Assembly (NCBI RefSeq): GCF_003173055.1
Contig: NZ_QGLF01000002.1
Span: forward strand, 310,322 to 374,321
Length of the DNA stretch: 64,000 bases
Direction: 5' to 3'
Source: Zavarzinia compransoris
GTDB lineage: Bacteria > Pseudomonadota > Alphaproteobacteria > Zavarziniales > Zavarziniaceae
Below the pieces are notes generated by a model. The model saw only the letters and a program-made list of their open reading frames with translations, was not told where the DNA came from and made no database searches. Position 1 is the stretch's first letter; each line of letters starts with the position of its first letter. This document shows, in pieces, positions 18,449 to 28,327 of the stretch. Made by a program: the position numbers and the translations under genes.

Positions 18449-19479
18449 GGCCCGCGCCTCGGGTCGAAGGCATCCCGCGTCGCCTCGCCGATGAAGACGA
18501 GCAGGCTGAGAATCAGGGCGACGGTGGCGAAGGCGGACAGGGGGATCCAGGGCGCCTGCACGGCAAGGTCCTTGGCCTGGGACAGCAGCTTGCCCAGCGA
18601 CGGCGCCGATTGCTGCAAGCCGAAGCGCAGATAATCGAGCGAGGTCAAGGTCGAGATCGAGCCGTTCATCACGAAGGGCATCATGGTGATGGTGGCGACC
18701 AGCGTGTTCGGCAGGACATGGCGCAGCATGATGCGGAGATCGGTGAGGCCCAGCGCCCGGGCCGCCCGCACGTAATCGAAATTCCGCGCCCGCAGCGCCT
18801 CGGCCCGGACGAGGCCGACCAGTTCCATCCAGGAGAACAGCAGCATCAGGCCCAGCAGCCAGAAGAAGGTCGGCTCGATCACGGCCGACAGGATGATCAG
18901 CAGGTAGAGGACCGGCATGCCCGACCAGATTTCGATGAAGCGCTGCATCAGAAGATCGGTCAAGCCGCCCAGATACCCTTGCGCGAGGCCGGCCAGCACG
19001 CCGACCACGCTGGCGCAGACGGTCAGCGCCAGGCCGAACAGGATCGAGATGCGGAAGCCGTAAATCAGGGTGGCAACGATGTCCCGCCCGTCATTGTCCG
19101 TGCCCAGCCAGTTGGCGGCGGAGGGCGGGGCGGGATAGGGCGCGGCCTCGCGCACCACCGTGTCCCAGGCATAGGGGATCAGGGGCCAGACCACCGTGGC
19201 GCCCTTCTCGGCGAACAGGTCGCGCAGATAGGTGCTGGTGTAATCCGCCGGCGTGTCGAAATCGCCGCCGAGGTCGGTCTCGGCGTAATCGGTCAGGACC
19301 GGGTAGTAGGACTTGCCCTCCATGCCGATATAGAGCGGGCGGTCGTTGGCGATGAATTCGGCAAAGAGGCTGAGGCCGAACAGGACGAGGAACAGCCACA
19401 GCGACCAGAAGCCACGCCGGTTGGCCCGGAAGCGGGCCAGGCGCCGCCGCGTGACCGGGCTGAGGCTGAAACCGGCCAT
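18445..19479 (-). CDS. yejE: Peptide ABC importer permease (YejE-type)
   Basis: 344 residues. One N-terminal membrane segment (WSLWLFLVLFGLSLFAEF) precedes a long periplasmic loop with YIGMEGKSYYPVLTDYAETDLGGDFDTPADY, characteristic of YejE rather than DppC. The core then has LGTDNDGRDIVATLIYGFRISILFGLALT and the EAA loop VRAARALGLTDLRIMLRHVLPN. It pairs with YejB to form the inner-membrane pore. Its gene lies four bases after yejB and overlaps yejF. Confidence 0.93.
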   Translation of the reverse strand: MAGFSLSPVTRRRLARFRANRRGFWSLWLFLVLFGLSLFAEFIANDRPLYIGMEGKSYYPVLTDYAETDLGGDFDTPADYTSTYLRDLFAEKGATVVWPLIPYAWDTVVREAAPYPAPPSAANWLGTDNDGRDIVATLIYGFRISILFGLALTVCASVVGVLAGLAQGYLGGLTDLLMQRFIEIWSGMPVLYLLIILSAVIEPTFFWLLGLMLLFSWMELVGLVRAEALRARNFDYVRAARALGLTDLRIMLRHVLPNTLVATITMMPFVMNGSISTLTSLDYLRFGLQQSAPSLGKLLSQAKDLAVQAPWIPLSAFATVALILSLLVFIGEATRDAFDPRRGP

Positions 19480-19483
19480 GGGC

Positions 19484-20569
19484 CTAGCCCCGCCGCTCGA
19501 AATCGATCCGCGGATCGACCAGCGTATAGGTGAGGTCCGAGACGATCGAAGTCAGCAGGCCGATCAGGGAGAAGAGATAGAGCGTGCCGAAGATGATCGG
19601 ATAATCCCGCTTCTCCGCCGCCTGGAAGCCGAGCAGGCCGAGGCCGTCGAGAGAGAAGATGACTTCGATCAGCAGGCTGGAGGTGAAGAGAATGCCGATG
19701 AAGGCGGCGGGGAAGCCGGCGATGATGATCAGCATGGCATTGCGGAAGACGTGACCGTAGAGGATACGCCCCTCGCTCAGGCCCTTGGCGCGGGCGGTGG
19801 TCACATATTGCTTGCCGATCTCGTCGATGAAGGAATTCTTGGTCAGCAGGGTCAGGGTGGCGAAACCGCCGAGAACCATCGAGATCACGGGCAGCGCCAT
19901 GTGCCAGGCATAATCGCCGATCTTGCCGGCCAGGGAGAGGCTGTCGAACCCCTCCGACACCAGGCCGCGGAGCGGAAAGACCGACCAGAAGCTGCCGCCG
20001 GCGAAAAGCACGATGAGAAGGACGGCGATCAGGAACGACGGGATGGCATAGCCGAGGACGATGGCGCCGCTGGTCCAGATGTCGAAACGGCTGCCGTCCC
20101 GCACCGCCTTGGCGATGCCGAGGGGGATGGAGATCAGGTAGATCAGCAGCGTGGTCCACAGCCCGAGCGAGATCGAGACCGGTAGCTTGTCCAGGATCAG
20201 GTCGAGAACCGGGCGGCCCTGGAAGAAACTGGTGCCGAGGTCGAAGCGCAGGAAATCCCCGACCATCTTGAAGAAGCGCTCGTGCAGCGGCTTGTCGTAA
20301 CCGAACTGGACCTCCAGCTTCTTGATGAAGTCGGGGTTGAGGCCGCGGGCGCCGCGGTAGCGATCGCCGCTGCCGCCGCCGGTCAGGGTTTCCGCGCCGC
20401 CGGACGACAGGCGCCCCTGGGTCGCAGCGTCGGAGGTGCTGGTGTAACGGGCGATGACCTGTTCGACCGGGCCGCCCGGGGCCAGCTGGATGACCAGGAA
20501 ATTGATCAGGACGATGCCGAACAGGGTCGGCACGATCAGCAGCAGGCGGCGCAGCAGATAGGTGGCCAT
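19484..20569 (-). CDS. yejB: Peptide ABC importer permease (YejB-type)
   Basis: 361 residues from the ATG at 20569; longer in-frame extensions run into the upstream gene and are not credible. The start [24 protein letters not shown] is the standard DppB/YejB opening, followed by [12 protein letters not shown]. The EAA loop reads [26 protein letters not shown]. An insert near 60-100 (with a Gly/Ser-rich stretch and [23 protein letters not shown]) matches YejB. The ATG shares its first base with the upstream yejA-like stop (TGATG), so the two are translationally coupled. Confidence 0.93.
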   Translation of the reverse strand: MATYLLRRLLLIVPTLFGIVLINFLVIQLAPGGPVEQVIARYTSTSDAATQGRLSSGGAETLTGGGSGDRYRGARGLNPDFIKKLEVQFGYDKPLHERFFKMVGDFLRFDLGTSFFQGRPVLDLILDKLPVSISLGLWTTLLIYLISIPLGIAKAVRDGSRFDIWTSGAIVLGYAIPSFLIAVLLIVLFAGGSFWSVFPLRGLVSEGFDSLSLAGKIGDYAWHMALPVISMVLGGFATLTLLTKNSFIDEIGKQYVTTARAKGLSEGRILYGHVFRNAMLIIIAGFPAAFIGILFTSSLLIEVIFSLDGLGLLGFQAAEKRDYPIIFGTLYLFSLIGLLTSIVSDLTYTLVDPRIDFERRG

Positions 20570-22392
20570 CAGGGCGCCCTTCCGGCGTCGATGGCGGCGG
20601 CGCGGCCGGGGTCGAGCCACCAGGTATCGACATGGCCGATGTCGTGCAGGGGGGCCTTGGCCGGGCGGCCGAAACGGTCCCACCAGGCGATGGTGCGCCC
20701 GCCCTTGAACCATTGCGGGATGAGGTATTCGTTCCACATCACCACCCGGTCCAGGGCATGGGCGGCATTCACATAGTCGCGGCGGTTGTCGGCCGAGACC
20801 ATGCGCTCGATCAGGTCATCGACCACCGGGTTGCGGATGCCGGCCAGGTTCAGGCTGCCGACCGCATCCGCCGCCGCCGAGGCCCAGAGGCCGCGCAATT
20901 CGGTGGTCGGCGTCGGGCTGAGCGCGAAGCGGGCGCTGATCACGTCGAAATCGAAATCCTGCACCCGGGTCTGGTAGGAGGTGATGTCGATCTCGCGGTA
21001 GCGGGCGGTGAACCCCAGCCGTTCCAGATTCTGGATGAAGGGCTGCATGATGCGGGCGAAGGCCGGCTCGAAGTTCAGGAATTCGATCTCGAAGGGCTCG
21101 CCCCTGGCGTTCACCAGCTTGCGATCGCGCACGGTCCAGCCCGCCTCGGCCAGGAGATCGCGGGCCAGCAGCAGGCGGTCGCGGATATTGCCCGAACCAT
21201 CGGTCCGCGCCGGCATATAGGGCCCGCCGAAGACCGTGTCCGGGATCTGGCCGCGATACATTTCCAGAATGGCCAGTTCGGCCGGGCTCGGCCAATCGTG
21301 GGCGGCCAGGGGCGAATTCTCGAAGATGGAGGCCATGCGCGCATAGGCGCCGAAGAACAGCGCCTTGTTCGACCATTCGAAATCGAAGGCGAGGCCGATG
21401 GCGCGGCGCACCCGGACATCGGCGAATTTCTCGCGCCGCAGATTCATGAAATAGGCCTGGATGCCGCTGGGCCTTTCGTCGGCCACCGTGTCGCGCCGGA
21501 TCAGGCCCTTGTCGAAGGCGGGGCCGGCATAGCCGGTCGCCCAGATGCGGGCGGTGAATTCCTCGCGGAAATCATAGGCGCCGGCCTTGAAGGCTTCGAA
21601 ATCGACGTCGCGGTCGCGGTAGTAATCGACCCGGATACGATCGAAATTGAACCGCCCCCGGTTCACCGGCAGGTCCGCGCCCCAATAGTCGGCGCGGCGC
21701 TCGTAGGTGATGGCGCGGCCGGCCTCGACCGCGGCCACCCGATAGGGACCGGAGCCGAGCGGCGCATCGAGCCCCGGCTGGTCGAAGGTGCGGCCCTGCC
21801 ACCATGCGGCCGACAGCACGGGCATGGTGGCGATGCCGATCGGCAGGGTCTGGGACGTCGCCGCCTTGAAGCGGACGACCACGGTCAGGGCATCCGGCGC
21901 CTCGATCGCGGCGATATCGGCCAGGCGCTGGGCCCAGACCGGGTCGCCGTCCCGTTCCAGCGTCCTTGCCGTGAACACCACGTCGGCGGCGGTCACCGGG
22001 CTGCCGTCGGCGAAACGCGCCTCGGGCCGCAGGCGGAAGGTGACGGTCATGAAATCGGGGGCGACGTCGATCGAATCCGCCAGCAGCCCGTAGAAGGAAT
22101 CAGGCTCGTCCGCGCTCTGGGCCAGCAGCGTGTCCTGGGTCAGGCCGGTCAGGGTGACGGGCAGGCCGCGGACGATGAAGGGATTGAGCGAATCGAAAGT
22201 GCCGAGGGACGACAGGCGAAGCACGCCCCCCTTGGGCGCATCCGGGTTCACATAGTCGAAATGGCTGAAGCCGGCGGGGTATTTCAGGTCGCCGAAGGGG
22301 GAAAACCCGTGCTGCGGCGCCGCCGCCAATGGGCTTGCCACGGCGAACGCAGCCGCCGCGGCGAGGAGCAATCTGGAAAAGGGGTGCCACAT
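20569..22392 (-). CDS. YejA-like extracellular peptide-binding protein, second copy
   Basis: 607 residues from the ATG at 22392 (MWHPFSR); an in-frame start six codons earlier is possible. A Sec-type signal ([20 protein letters not shown]) is followed by [29 protein letters not shown], the YejA/SBP5 opening. Further blocks include [33 protein letters not shown] and [21 protein letters not shown]. It should deliver oligopeptides to YejBEF. It is 39 bases downstream of another YejA-like gene with clear but distant similarity, so this importer has two binding proteins. Confidence 0.9.
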   Translation of the reverse strand: MWHPFSRLLLAAAAAFAVASPLAAAPQHGFSPFGDLKYPAGFSHFDYVNPDAPKGGVLRLSSLGTFDSLNPFIVRGLPVTLTGLTQDTLLAQSADEPDSFYGLLADSIDVAPDFMTVTFRLRPEARFADGSPVTAADVVFTARTLERDGDPVWAQRLADIAAIEAPDALTVVVRFKAATSQTLPIGIATMPVLSAAWWQGRTFDQPGLDAPLGSGPYRVAAVEAGRAITYERRADYWGADLPVNRGRFNFDRIRVDYYRDRDVDFEAFKAGAYDFREEFTARIWATGYAGPAFDKGLIRRDTVADERPSGIQAYFMNLRREKFADVRVRRAIGLAFDFEWSNKALFFGAYARMASIFENSPLAAHDWPSPAELAILEMYRGQIPDTVFGGPYMPARTDGSGNIRDRLLLARDLLAEAGWTVRDRKLVNARGEPFEIEFLNFEPAFARIMQPFIQNLERLGFTARYREIDITSYQTRVQDFDFDVISARFALSPTPTTELRGLWASAAADAVGSLNLAGIRNPVVDDLIERMVSADNRRDYVNAAHALDRVVMWNEYLIPQWFKGGRTIAWWDRFGRPAKAPLHDIGHVDTWWLDPGRAAAIDAGRAP

Positions 22393-22431
22393 CACGGCGG
22401 ATGATAGCAAGCCGTGCCGCGCTTTAAAGCG

Positions 22432-24258
22432 CTATCCCTTTATTTTGGCGGCTTTTTCCGGGTCGAACCACCAGGTATCCGAAAAACCGGAGGCATATTT
22501 CGGCAAGGTCGCCGGGCGGCCGAAGCGATCCCAGACGGCCATGCGGGTAACGCCCGAATACCATTGCGGCACGACGTAGAATTGCCAGCTCAGGACCCGG
22601 TCCAGGGCGCGGCAGGCGGTGACCAGGGCATCGCGGCTTTCGGCGAAGATCACCTTGTCGATCAGAGCGTCCACCACCTTGTCCTTGATGCCGATCAGGT
22701 TGCGGCTGCCCTTGGCATCGGCGGCGGCGCTGCCGAAGAATTCGCGCTGCTCGTTGCCGGGGGAGAGGGACTGGGGATAGGTCGCGACCACCGCGTCGAA
22801 ATCGAAATCGGCCAGAAGCGTGGTGTATTGCGCCGCATCGACATTGCGCAGCGTCGCCGCGATGCCGAGAAGCTGAAGATTCTTGATGAAGGGCTCGATG
22901 ATCCGGTTGAAGGTCACGTCGTCCATCAGGAAGTCGACGGTCAATTGCAGGCCGTCCGGGCCGACCAGCTTCCTGTCCACCACCTTGTAGCCGGCGGCGG
23001 CCAGCAGGTCGCGGGCCTGGCGCAGCAGGGCGCGGTCCTGGCCCGAGGCGTCGGACACCGGCGGCCGGTAGACGGTGGTGAAGACTTCGGGCGGCAATGC
23101 CGCGCGGAACGGTTCCAGCAGGGCGAGTTCGGCCCCTTCCGGCAGGCCGGTGGCGGCCATTTCGGAATTGCTGAAGTAACTGTCGGCGCGGCTGTAGGCG
23201 CCGAAGAACAGGGCCTTGTTCGACCATTCGAAATCGAAGGCGAGGCCCAGCGCCTGGCGCACCCGGCGGTCCTGGAATTTCGCCCGGCGCGTGTTCAGCA
23301 CGAAGCCCTGCATGCCGGCGGGCGTGTGGTCCGGCAGTTCCAGCTTCACCACCCGGCCGTCCCTGACGGCGGGGAAGTCGTAGCCGGTGGCCCAGATGCG
23401 CGCCACCCGCTCGTGGCGGACATCGACGGCGCCGCCCTTGAAGGCTTCGAACAGGGTGGTCTCGTCGCGGAAATATTCGAAGCGCAGGCGGTCGAAATTA
23501 TTCCGCCCGCGGCAGATGTTCAGGTCGGCGGCCCAATAGTCCGGCACCCGTTCCAGGGTCAGGCTGCGCCCGGGATCGACCGCGCCGATGCGATAGGCGC
23601 CGCTGCCCAGCGGCACGTCCAGGCTGGGCCGGCCGAAGTCGCGGGTCTGCCAGTAATGGCGCGGCAGGACGGGCAGCTGGCCGGTGATCAGGGGCAGCTC
23701 GCGGTTGCCGGTCTTATCGAAGGTGAAGCGCAGGGCGCGCTCGCCGGTCTTTTCCGCCTTGGCGATATTGGCGTAATAGGCGCCGTAGAAGGGGTGGCCC
23801 TTCTCGCGCAGGATCTCCATCGAGAAGATCGCATCCTCGGGCGTGACCGGGGCGCCGTCGTGAAACCGCGCCTCGGGGCGCAGCACATAGTCGACGAAGC
23901 CGTGATCGGGCCCGACCAGGATCGATGCTGCCAGCAGGCCGTATTCCGAGAAAGGCTCGTCGTCGGCGTGCAGGGTCAGCGTGTCGTAGATCGCCCCCGC
24001 ACCCGCCGCCGGATCGCCGATATAGATGAAGGGGTTCAGCGAATCGAAGGTGCCGAACACGCCCTGGCGCAATTCGCCGCCCTTGGGCGCCGCGGCATCG
24101 ACATAGTCGAAGCGGGGAAAGCCGGCGGGATATTTCAGGTCGCCGTGCATGGCAAGGCCATGGACCGGCGCGCCTTGGGCCCTGGCCCCGAAAACGGGAA
24201 TGGCCCCCGCGAGGGGGGCCAGGCCCAGGGCGGCCAGCAGGTGGCGACGCGAGATCAT
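22432..24258 (-). CDS. YejA-like extracellular peptide-binding protein, first copy
   Basis: 608 residues. The N-terminus MISRRHLLAALGLAPLAGAIPVFGARA is a twin-arginine signal, unlike the Sec-type leader of the second copy. The body starts [28 protein letters not shown] and includes VDYVLRPEARFHDGAPVTPEDAIFS, LGSGAYRIG and [22 protein letters not shown]. Tat export implies folding or cofactor acquisition before transport, or simply lineage habit. It starts 25 bases after the cycM stop, so it may be read through from that gene. Confidence 0.9.
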   Translation of the reverse strand: MISRRHLLAALGLAPLAGAIPVFGARAQGAPVHGLAMHGDLKYPAGFPRFDYVDAAAPKGGELRQGVFGTFDSLNPFIYIGDPAAGAGAIYDTLTLHADDEPFSEYGLLAASILVGPDHGFVDYVLRPEARFHDGAPVTPEDAIFSMEILREKGHPFYGAYYANIAKAEKTGERALRFTFDKTGNRELPLITGQLPVLPRHYWQTRDFGRPSLDVPLGSGAYRIGAVDPGRSLTLERVPDYWAADLNICRGRNNFDRLRFEYFRDETTLFEAFKGGAVDVRHERVARIWATGYDFPAVRDGRVVKLELPDHTPAGMQGFVLNTRRAKFQDRRVRQALGLAFDFEWSNKALFFGAYSRADSYFSNSEMAATGLPEGAELALLEPFRAALPPEVFTTVYRPPVSDASGQDRALLRQARDLLAAAGYKVVDRKLVGPDGLQLTVDFLMDDVTFNRIIEPFIKNLQLLGIAATLRNVDAAQYTTLLADFDFDAVVATYPQSLSPGNEQREFFGSAAADAKGSRNLIGIKDKVVDALIDKVIFAESRDALVTACRALDRVLSWQFYVVPQWYSGVTRMAVWDRFGRPATLPKYASGFSDTWWFDPEKAAKIKG

Positions 24259-24283
24259 GCCGACCTGCCGGACCGTTGCCGGA

Positions 24284-24829
24284 TCAGGGCAGGGGAGCCG
24301 GCGAATCCGCCTGCGCCCGCAGATAGGCGATCAGGTCGGCGCGATCCTGCGGCTTCTTCAGGCCGGCGAAGCCCATCTTGGTGCCCGGGGCATAGGCCTT
24401 CGGGTTGCGGATGAACTCGTAGAGCGCCTTGTAGTCCCAGGGACCGGCGATGCCCTTGATCGCATCCGAATAGGCGAAGCCCGCGGCATGGCCGTGGCTG
24501 GCGCCGACGATGCCGTAGAGATTCGGGCCGACCTTGGCGGCGCCGCCCTTGTCGACCGTGTGGCACGAGGCGCATTTCGCGAACTGCTTCTGGCCGTTCT
24601 CGACCGAAGCGCCGGCCAGCAGGGTCTCGACCGGCGGGTCTTCCGGCGCGGCCGCGGCTGCGGCTTCGCCGCCCGCGGCGGCCTCGGTCTCGACGCCCTC
24701 GACGACATAGACCGGCTTTTCCAGCTTATGCGGCGAAACCAGCGCATTGCCGATATTGCCGACGATCATCAACGCCAGCACGCTGCCGAGCACGGCGCCG
24801 GCGATCTTGTTGAACTCGAAGGAATCCAT
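24284..24829 (-). CDS. cycM: Membrane-anchored cytochrome c (CycM type)
   Basis: 181 residues. An uncleaved signal-anchor (IAGAVLGSVLALMIVGNIGNALV, about 8-30) is followed by an Ala/Glu/Pro-rich linker and a class I cytochrome c domain. The haem site is CASCH (near 87-91), and the sixth ligand is the Met in APGTKMGFAGL. This is the design of alphaproteobacterial CycM/cytochrome c552, which carries electrons from the bc1 complex to aa3-type oxidase. It precedes the yej-like genes by only 25 bases, an odd pairing with no obvious functional link. Confidence 0.92.
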   Translation of the reverse strand: MDSFEFNKIAGAVLGSVLALMIVGNIGNALVSPHKLEKPVYVVEGVETEAAAGGEAAAAAAPEDPPVETLLAGASVENGQKQFAKCASCHTVDKGGAAKVGPNLYGIVGASHGHAAGFAYSDAIKGIAGPWDYKALYEFIRNPKAYAPGTKMGFAGLKKPQDRADLIAYLRAQADSPAPLP

Positions 24830-25034
24830 CTGCCCTCGTCCCCTCCGTTCGGGGTGGACATACCCCGACAGGCGCGCGGAGATTAGCCGCTTCCAAGCAA
24901 AAGGTGCAACCCGTATAAGGTCGCACGATCGCCTCGGAAACTGACGGCAAGGCGCGCGATCTTCGCCGTGTCATGTTGCCGCAGGACGCCGCCGCCGCCA
25001 ATGGTGCCGTGACCCCATCACAGGAATTCACCCG

Positions 25035-25799
25035 ATGTCCCCACTCCCCCCCGCCGCTGCCGGCAAGGCCGTCGTCGTCATCCCGGCGCGCATGGCGTCG
25101 ACCCGCCTGCCGGGCAAGCCGCTGGCCGGGATCGCCGGGGCGCCGATGATCGTGCAGGTCTGGCGCCGGGCGGTGGAGGCGGGGATCGGCCCGGTGATCG
25201 TCGCCGCGGCGGAGCCCGAGATCGCGGCGGCGGTGACGGCGGCCGGCGGCACGGCGGTGCTGACCGCGCCCGATCTGCCGTCCGGTTCCGACCGGATCGC
25301 GGCGGCGCTGGCCATCGCCGACCCGGCGGGGACGGCGGAAATCGTCGTCAACGTCCAGGGCGACCTGCCGACCATCGACCCGGGGGTGATTCGCGCCGCC
25401 CTGCTGCCGCTGGCCGATCCCGCGGTCGACATCTCGACCCTGGCGGCCGAGATCCGGGTCGAGGCGGAACGGACCAACCCCAATGTGGTGAAGGCGGTGG
25501 TCGCCTGGGCGGCGGACGGGCGGACCGGCCGCGCACTCTATTTCACCCGGGCAACGGCGCCCCATGGGGCCGGCGCCCACTGGCATCACATCGGGCTTTA
25601 TGCCTATCGTCGCCCGGCGCTGACCCGATTCGTGGGGCTGCCTCCCTCGCCCCTCGAGCAGCGCGAAAAGCTCGAACAATTGCGGGCGCTCGAAGCCGGG
25701 ATGCGGATCGACGTGGTGGCGGTGGATACGGTGCCGCTCGGCGTCGATACGCCGGAAGACCTGGAACGGGCCCGCGCCATCCTCGAGGGCAAGGCCTGA
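25035..25799 (+). CDS. kdsB: 3-deoxy-manno-octulosonate cytidylyltransferase
   Basis: 254 residues. It activates Kdo with CTP to give CMP-Kdo for lipopolysaccharide inner core synthesis. Motifs: [23 protein letters not shown] (nucleotide-binding loop), [25 protein letters not shown] with the metal-binding Asp, [25 protein letters not shown] and [21 protein letters not shown]. The typical Pro of QGDEP is replaced in QGDLP (Leu for Glu), a change in a conserved spot. The stop shares a base with the pheA start (TGATG), so the two are translated together. Confidence 0.95.
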   Translation: MSPLPPAAAGKAVVVIPARMASTRLPGKPLAGIAGAPMIVQVWRRAVEAGIGPVIVAAAEPEIAAAVTAAGGTAVLTAPDLPSGSDRIAAALAIADPAGTAEIVVNVQGDLPTIDPGVIRAALLPLADPAVDISTLAAEIRVEAERTNPNVVKAVVAWAADGRTGRALYFTRATAPHGAGAHWHHIGLYAYRRPALTRFVGLPPSPLEQREKLEQLRALEAGMRIDVVAVDTVPLGVDTPEDLERARAILEGKA

Positions 25800-26671
25800 T
25801 GACTTTCGATCCCGCCCGTGTCGGCACCGCCGTCGTCTGCTACCAGGGGGCGCCGGCCGCCTTCTCGCACCAGGCCCTGAAGGAATTGTTTCCCGACGCG
25901 ACGCCGCTGCCCTGCCCGACCTTCGACGAGGCCCTGCGCGCGATCCAGGACGGCACCGCCGATTTCGGCGTGATCCCGATCGAGAATACCCTGGCCGGCC
26001 GCGTCGCCGACATTCACCAGCTGCTGCCGGGGGCGGGGCTGCATATCGTCGGCGAATATTTCCTGCGCATCCGCCACCAGCTGCTGGCACCCCGCGGCGC
26101 CACTCTCGACGGGCTGAAGACGGTGCACAGCCACCAGATGGCCCTGGCCCAATGCCGCCGCCTGCTGACCGCGCGCCACCTGACCCCGGTCGTCCATGAC
26201 GATACGGCAGGTGCTGCGCGCGATGTCGCGCTGTGGAACGACCCGACCGTGGGCGCCATCGCCTCGGGCCTCGCGGCGGAAATCTATGGCCTGGATACGG
26301 TGGCGGCGAATATCGAGGACGCGGCCCACAACACCACGCGGTTCATCGTGCTGGCGCGCGAACGGCACGACCCGCCGCAAGGCACGCCCAGCATCGTCAC
26401 CTTCGTGTTCCGGGTGCGGAACGTGCCGGCCGCCCTCTACAAGGCGCTGGGCGGCTTCGCCACCAACGGCATCAACATGACCAAGCTGGAAAGCTACCAG
26501 ATCGGCGGCAGCTTCACCGCGACCCAGTTCTATGCCGATATCGAGGGCCACCCGGACGACCGGGCGGTGCAGCTCGCCTTCGAGGAGCTGGCCTTCTTCT
26601 CGACCGACGTCAGCGTGCTCGGCTGCTATCCGGCCCATCCGTTCCGGCGCAAGGTGAACGGGGAAAGCTAA
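25799..26671 (+). CDS. pheA: Prephenate dehydratase
   Basis: 290 residues, monofunctional with no chorismate mutase domain. The N-terminal dehydratase domain (about 10-185) has YQGAPAAFSHQAL, FGVIPIENTLAGRVADIHQLL, TVHSHQMALAQC and DDTAGAARDVA, then the catalytic TRF motif in AAHNTTRFIVLAR. The C-terminal ACT domain (about 200-285) carries LYKALGGFATNGINMTKLESYQIGGSF with ESYQ, the phenylalanine feedback site. It converts prephenate to phenylpyruvate. Its last three bases overlap the convergent nudC end. Confidence 0.95.
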   Translation: MTFDPARVGTAVVCYQGAPAAFSHQALKELFPDATPLPCPTFDEALRAIQDGTADFGVIPIENTLAGRVADIHQLLPGAGLHIVGEYFLRIRHQLLAPRGATLDGLKTVHSHQMALAQCRRLLTARHLTPVVHDDTAGAARDVALWNDPTVGAIASGLAAEIYGLDTVAANIEDAAHNTTRFIVLARERHDPPQGTPSIVTFVFRVRNVPAALYKALGGFATNGINMTKLESYQIGGSFTATQFYADIEGHPDDRAVQLAFEELAFFSTDVSVLGCYPAHPFRRKVNGES

Positions 26672-27603
26672 ACTTTCCCCTCTACCCAGGCCCGGACCAG
26701 GTGGTGGGCGATGGCCAGGGGTGGCGGCATGGCGAGGTCGCGCAGCCGGCCGGCCAGGGCCTCGGCGCAGGTCTCCCGGCTGAACCAGCGAGCGTCGTCC
26801 AGTTCCTCGCCGTCGATGGTGATCGCCTCGGTGGTCGCCTCGGCGAAGCAGCCGATCATCAGGGACGAGGGGAAGGGCCAGGGCTGGGCGGCGTAATAGG
26901 TCACCCGGCCGGTGCTGATGCCGGCCTCTTCCTTCAGTTCGCGGCGCACCGCCTCCTCGATCGATTCGCCGGGCTCGACGAAGCCGGCCAGCGCCGAATA
27001 GAAGCCGGGCGGAAACTTCGGCTGGCGGCCCAGCAGGCAGCGGTCGCCATGGACCGCCAGCATGATCACCACCGGGTCGGTGCGGGGGAAATGTTCCGCG
27101 CCGCAGGCGGCATGGGTGCAGCGGCGCGACCAGCCCGCCGCTTCGACCGCGCTCGGGGCGCCGCATTGGGCGCAGAAACGGTGGCGGTCGTGCCAGTCGA
27201 CGATGGCCTTGGCCTGGGCGGCGATCGCCGCGTCGCGCTGGTCGAGGACCATGGCGGCGGCGCGCAGGTCCTGGAAGCGGCCGACGCCCGCCAGCGCCCC
27301 GCCCCGGGCCGGATCGGGCCCGTCCGAGAGATCGACCGCGAAGACCGCCCGGTCGCCGTCGAGGCCGAGGAAGACCGGCGGCGGCGCGGACGCGATCAGG
27401 TCGTCGATCAGGCCGGCGCGCAGCAGGCCGAGCACGCTGTCGCCCTGCTGGTCGACGATGAAGGGCCGGGTCCGCCACAGCGGCAGGAACTGGCTGTCGC
27501 GGTCCTTCAGGCGGGCGTCGAGCCAGGCCTGGTCCTTGCGCCGTTCCGAGGCGCGGTCGAGCGGATTGCCGGCGAAGGTGGTCGCGGCGCTGGCTTCGAT
27601 CAT
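26668..27603 (-). CDS. nudC: NADH pyrophosphatase / NAD-cap hydrolase NudC
   Basis: 311 residues from the ATG at 27603 (MIEASAATTFAGNPLDR); an in-frame start at 27663 adds 20 residues without similarity. The zinc-ribbon reads FCAQCGAP then HAACGAEHFPRTDP, giving four Cys ligands in two CxxC-like pairs. The Nudix box GFVEPGESIEEAVRRELKEEAGI is complete, and the NudC hallmark AQPWPFPSSLM follows, which confers NAD(H) specificity. The enzyme splits NADH to NMNH and AMP and removes NAD caps from RNA. It overlaps the convergent pheA stop. Confidence 0.95.
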   Translation of the reverse strand: MIEASAATTFAGNPLDRASERRKDQAWLDARLKDRDSQFLPLWRTRPFIVDQQGDSVLGLLRAGLIDDLIASAPPPVFLGLDGDRAVFAVDLSDGPDPARGGALAGVGRFQDLRAAAMVLDQRDAAIAAQAKAIVDWHDRHRFCAQCGAPSAVEAAGWSRRCTHAACGAEHFPRTDPVVIMLAVHGDRCLLGRQPKFPPGFYSALAGFVEPGESIEEAVRRELKEEAGISTGRVTYYAAQPWPFPSSLMIGCFAEATTEAITIDGEELDDARWFSRETCAEALAGRLRDLAMPPPLAIAHHLVRAWVEGKV

Positions 27604-27640
27604 GATGGCGGGGGCTCCCCTCGGTGCCGTTTTGTCCGGT

Positions 27641-28234
27641 TTAATTTTGAGTTGTCGAGACATCGCCCGGCGGCAGGCGCAAGCGGCGTTCGCATTCGGA
27701 CGCCTTGAATTGCAGGTCGCGCAGGGGCGTGCCCTCGTCCGGCAGGGTGGGCTCGCAGCGCCGGGCGAGCGTCAGCCACATGCGATAGCGCGCGGCCTGG
27801 GAGGCGGTGGCGGCGGCATCCGGCTTGGGTTCGGCCGGGGGCTCGACGGCGGCGGGCTGCGGCGGCGGGTCGGCCGGGGCGTGGTCCAGGGCGGCGCGCT
27901 CCAGATCGGCGGGCTGGCGCACCACGGTCCAGTGCACGCCGCCGTCGTCCGACTGGTAAAGCCCGATGCCGTCGGTCGCGAGCAGGATATCGCCCCAAAG
28001 CGCCAGCTTGTAGCCATGCTCGTCATAAGGCGAGGGCGAGCCGGCCAGGCGGTCGAGGCAGCCCTCGAGGTCGAGCGGGCGGGATACTTCCCATTTCTCC
28101 TTCACCAGCCGGCGGCAGCCGGCGAGCGCCGGATCCTCGGTGGCGGCGGCCAGGGGGGCGGGCATGGCAAAGCCGCCGGCAAGGGCGAAAGCCGCCGCCA
28201 GCGCCGCCATCCTCGTGGTTGCCGCCCGTTCCAT
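27641..28234 (-). CDS. Secreted protein of unknown function with one Asp-box motif
   Basis: 197 residues from the ATG at 28234; the in-frame upstream extension runs into the SRP RNA gene and is rejected. A signal peptide (MAALAAAFALAGGFAMPAPLAAA) predicts export. The mature part has Cys residues at GCRRL, EGCLDRL, RRCEPT and SECERR, enough for two disulfides. The stretch LYQSDDGGVHWTVV fits an Asp-box (S-x-D-x-G-x-x-W), normally repeated in beta-propellers but single here. A Pro/Ala linker divides the protein. No family recognised. It is a single gene upstream of nudC on the same strand. Confidence 0.7.
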   Translation of the reverse strand: MERAATTRMAALAAAFALAGGFAMPAPLAAATEDPALAGCRRLVKEKWEVSRPLDLEGCLDRLAGSPSPYDEHGYKLALWGDILLATDGIGLYQSDDGGVHWTVVRQPADLERAALDHAPADPPPQPAAVEPPAEPKPDAAATASQAARYRMWLTLARRCEPTLPDEGTPLRDLQFKASECERRLRLPPGDVSTTQN

Positions 28235-28327
28235 GGCGACAAAGTTAACCAACGCCCGCGCCCCGTCCACCGGGAACGCATCCGGATGGCCCCCATTGGC
28301 GGGGTTTTCGGGACCGACGCAAAGCCC

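Noticed and set aside
24830-25034. Riboswitch or small RNA between cycM and kdsB
   Set aside because: No conserved riboswitch core or stable terminator-like hairpin could be recognised.
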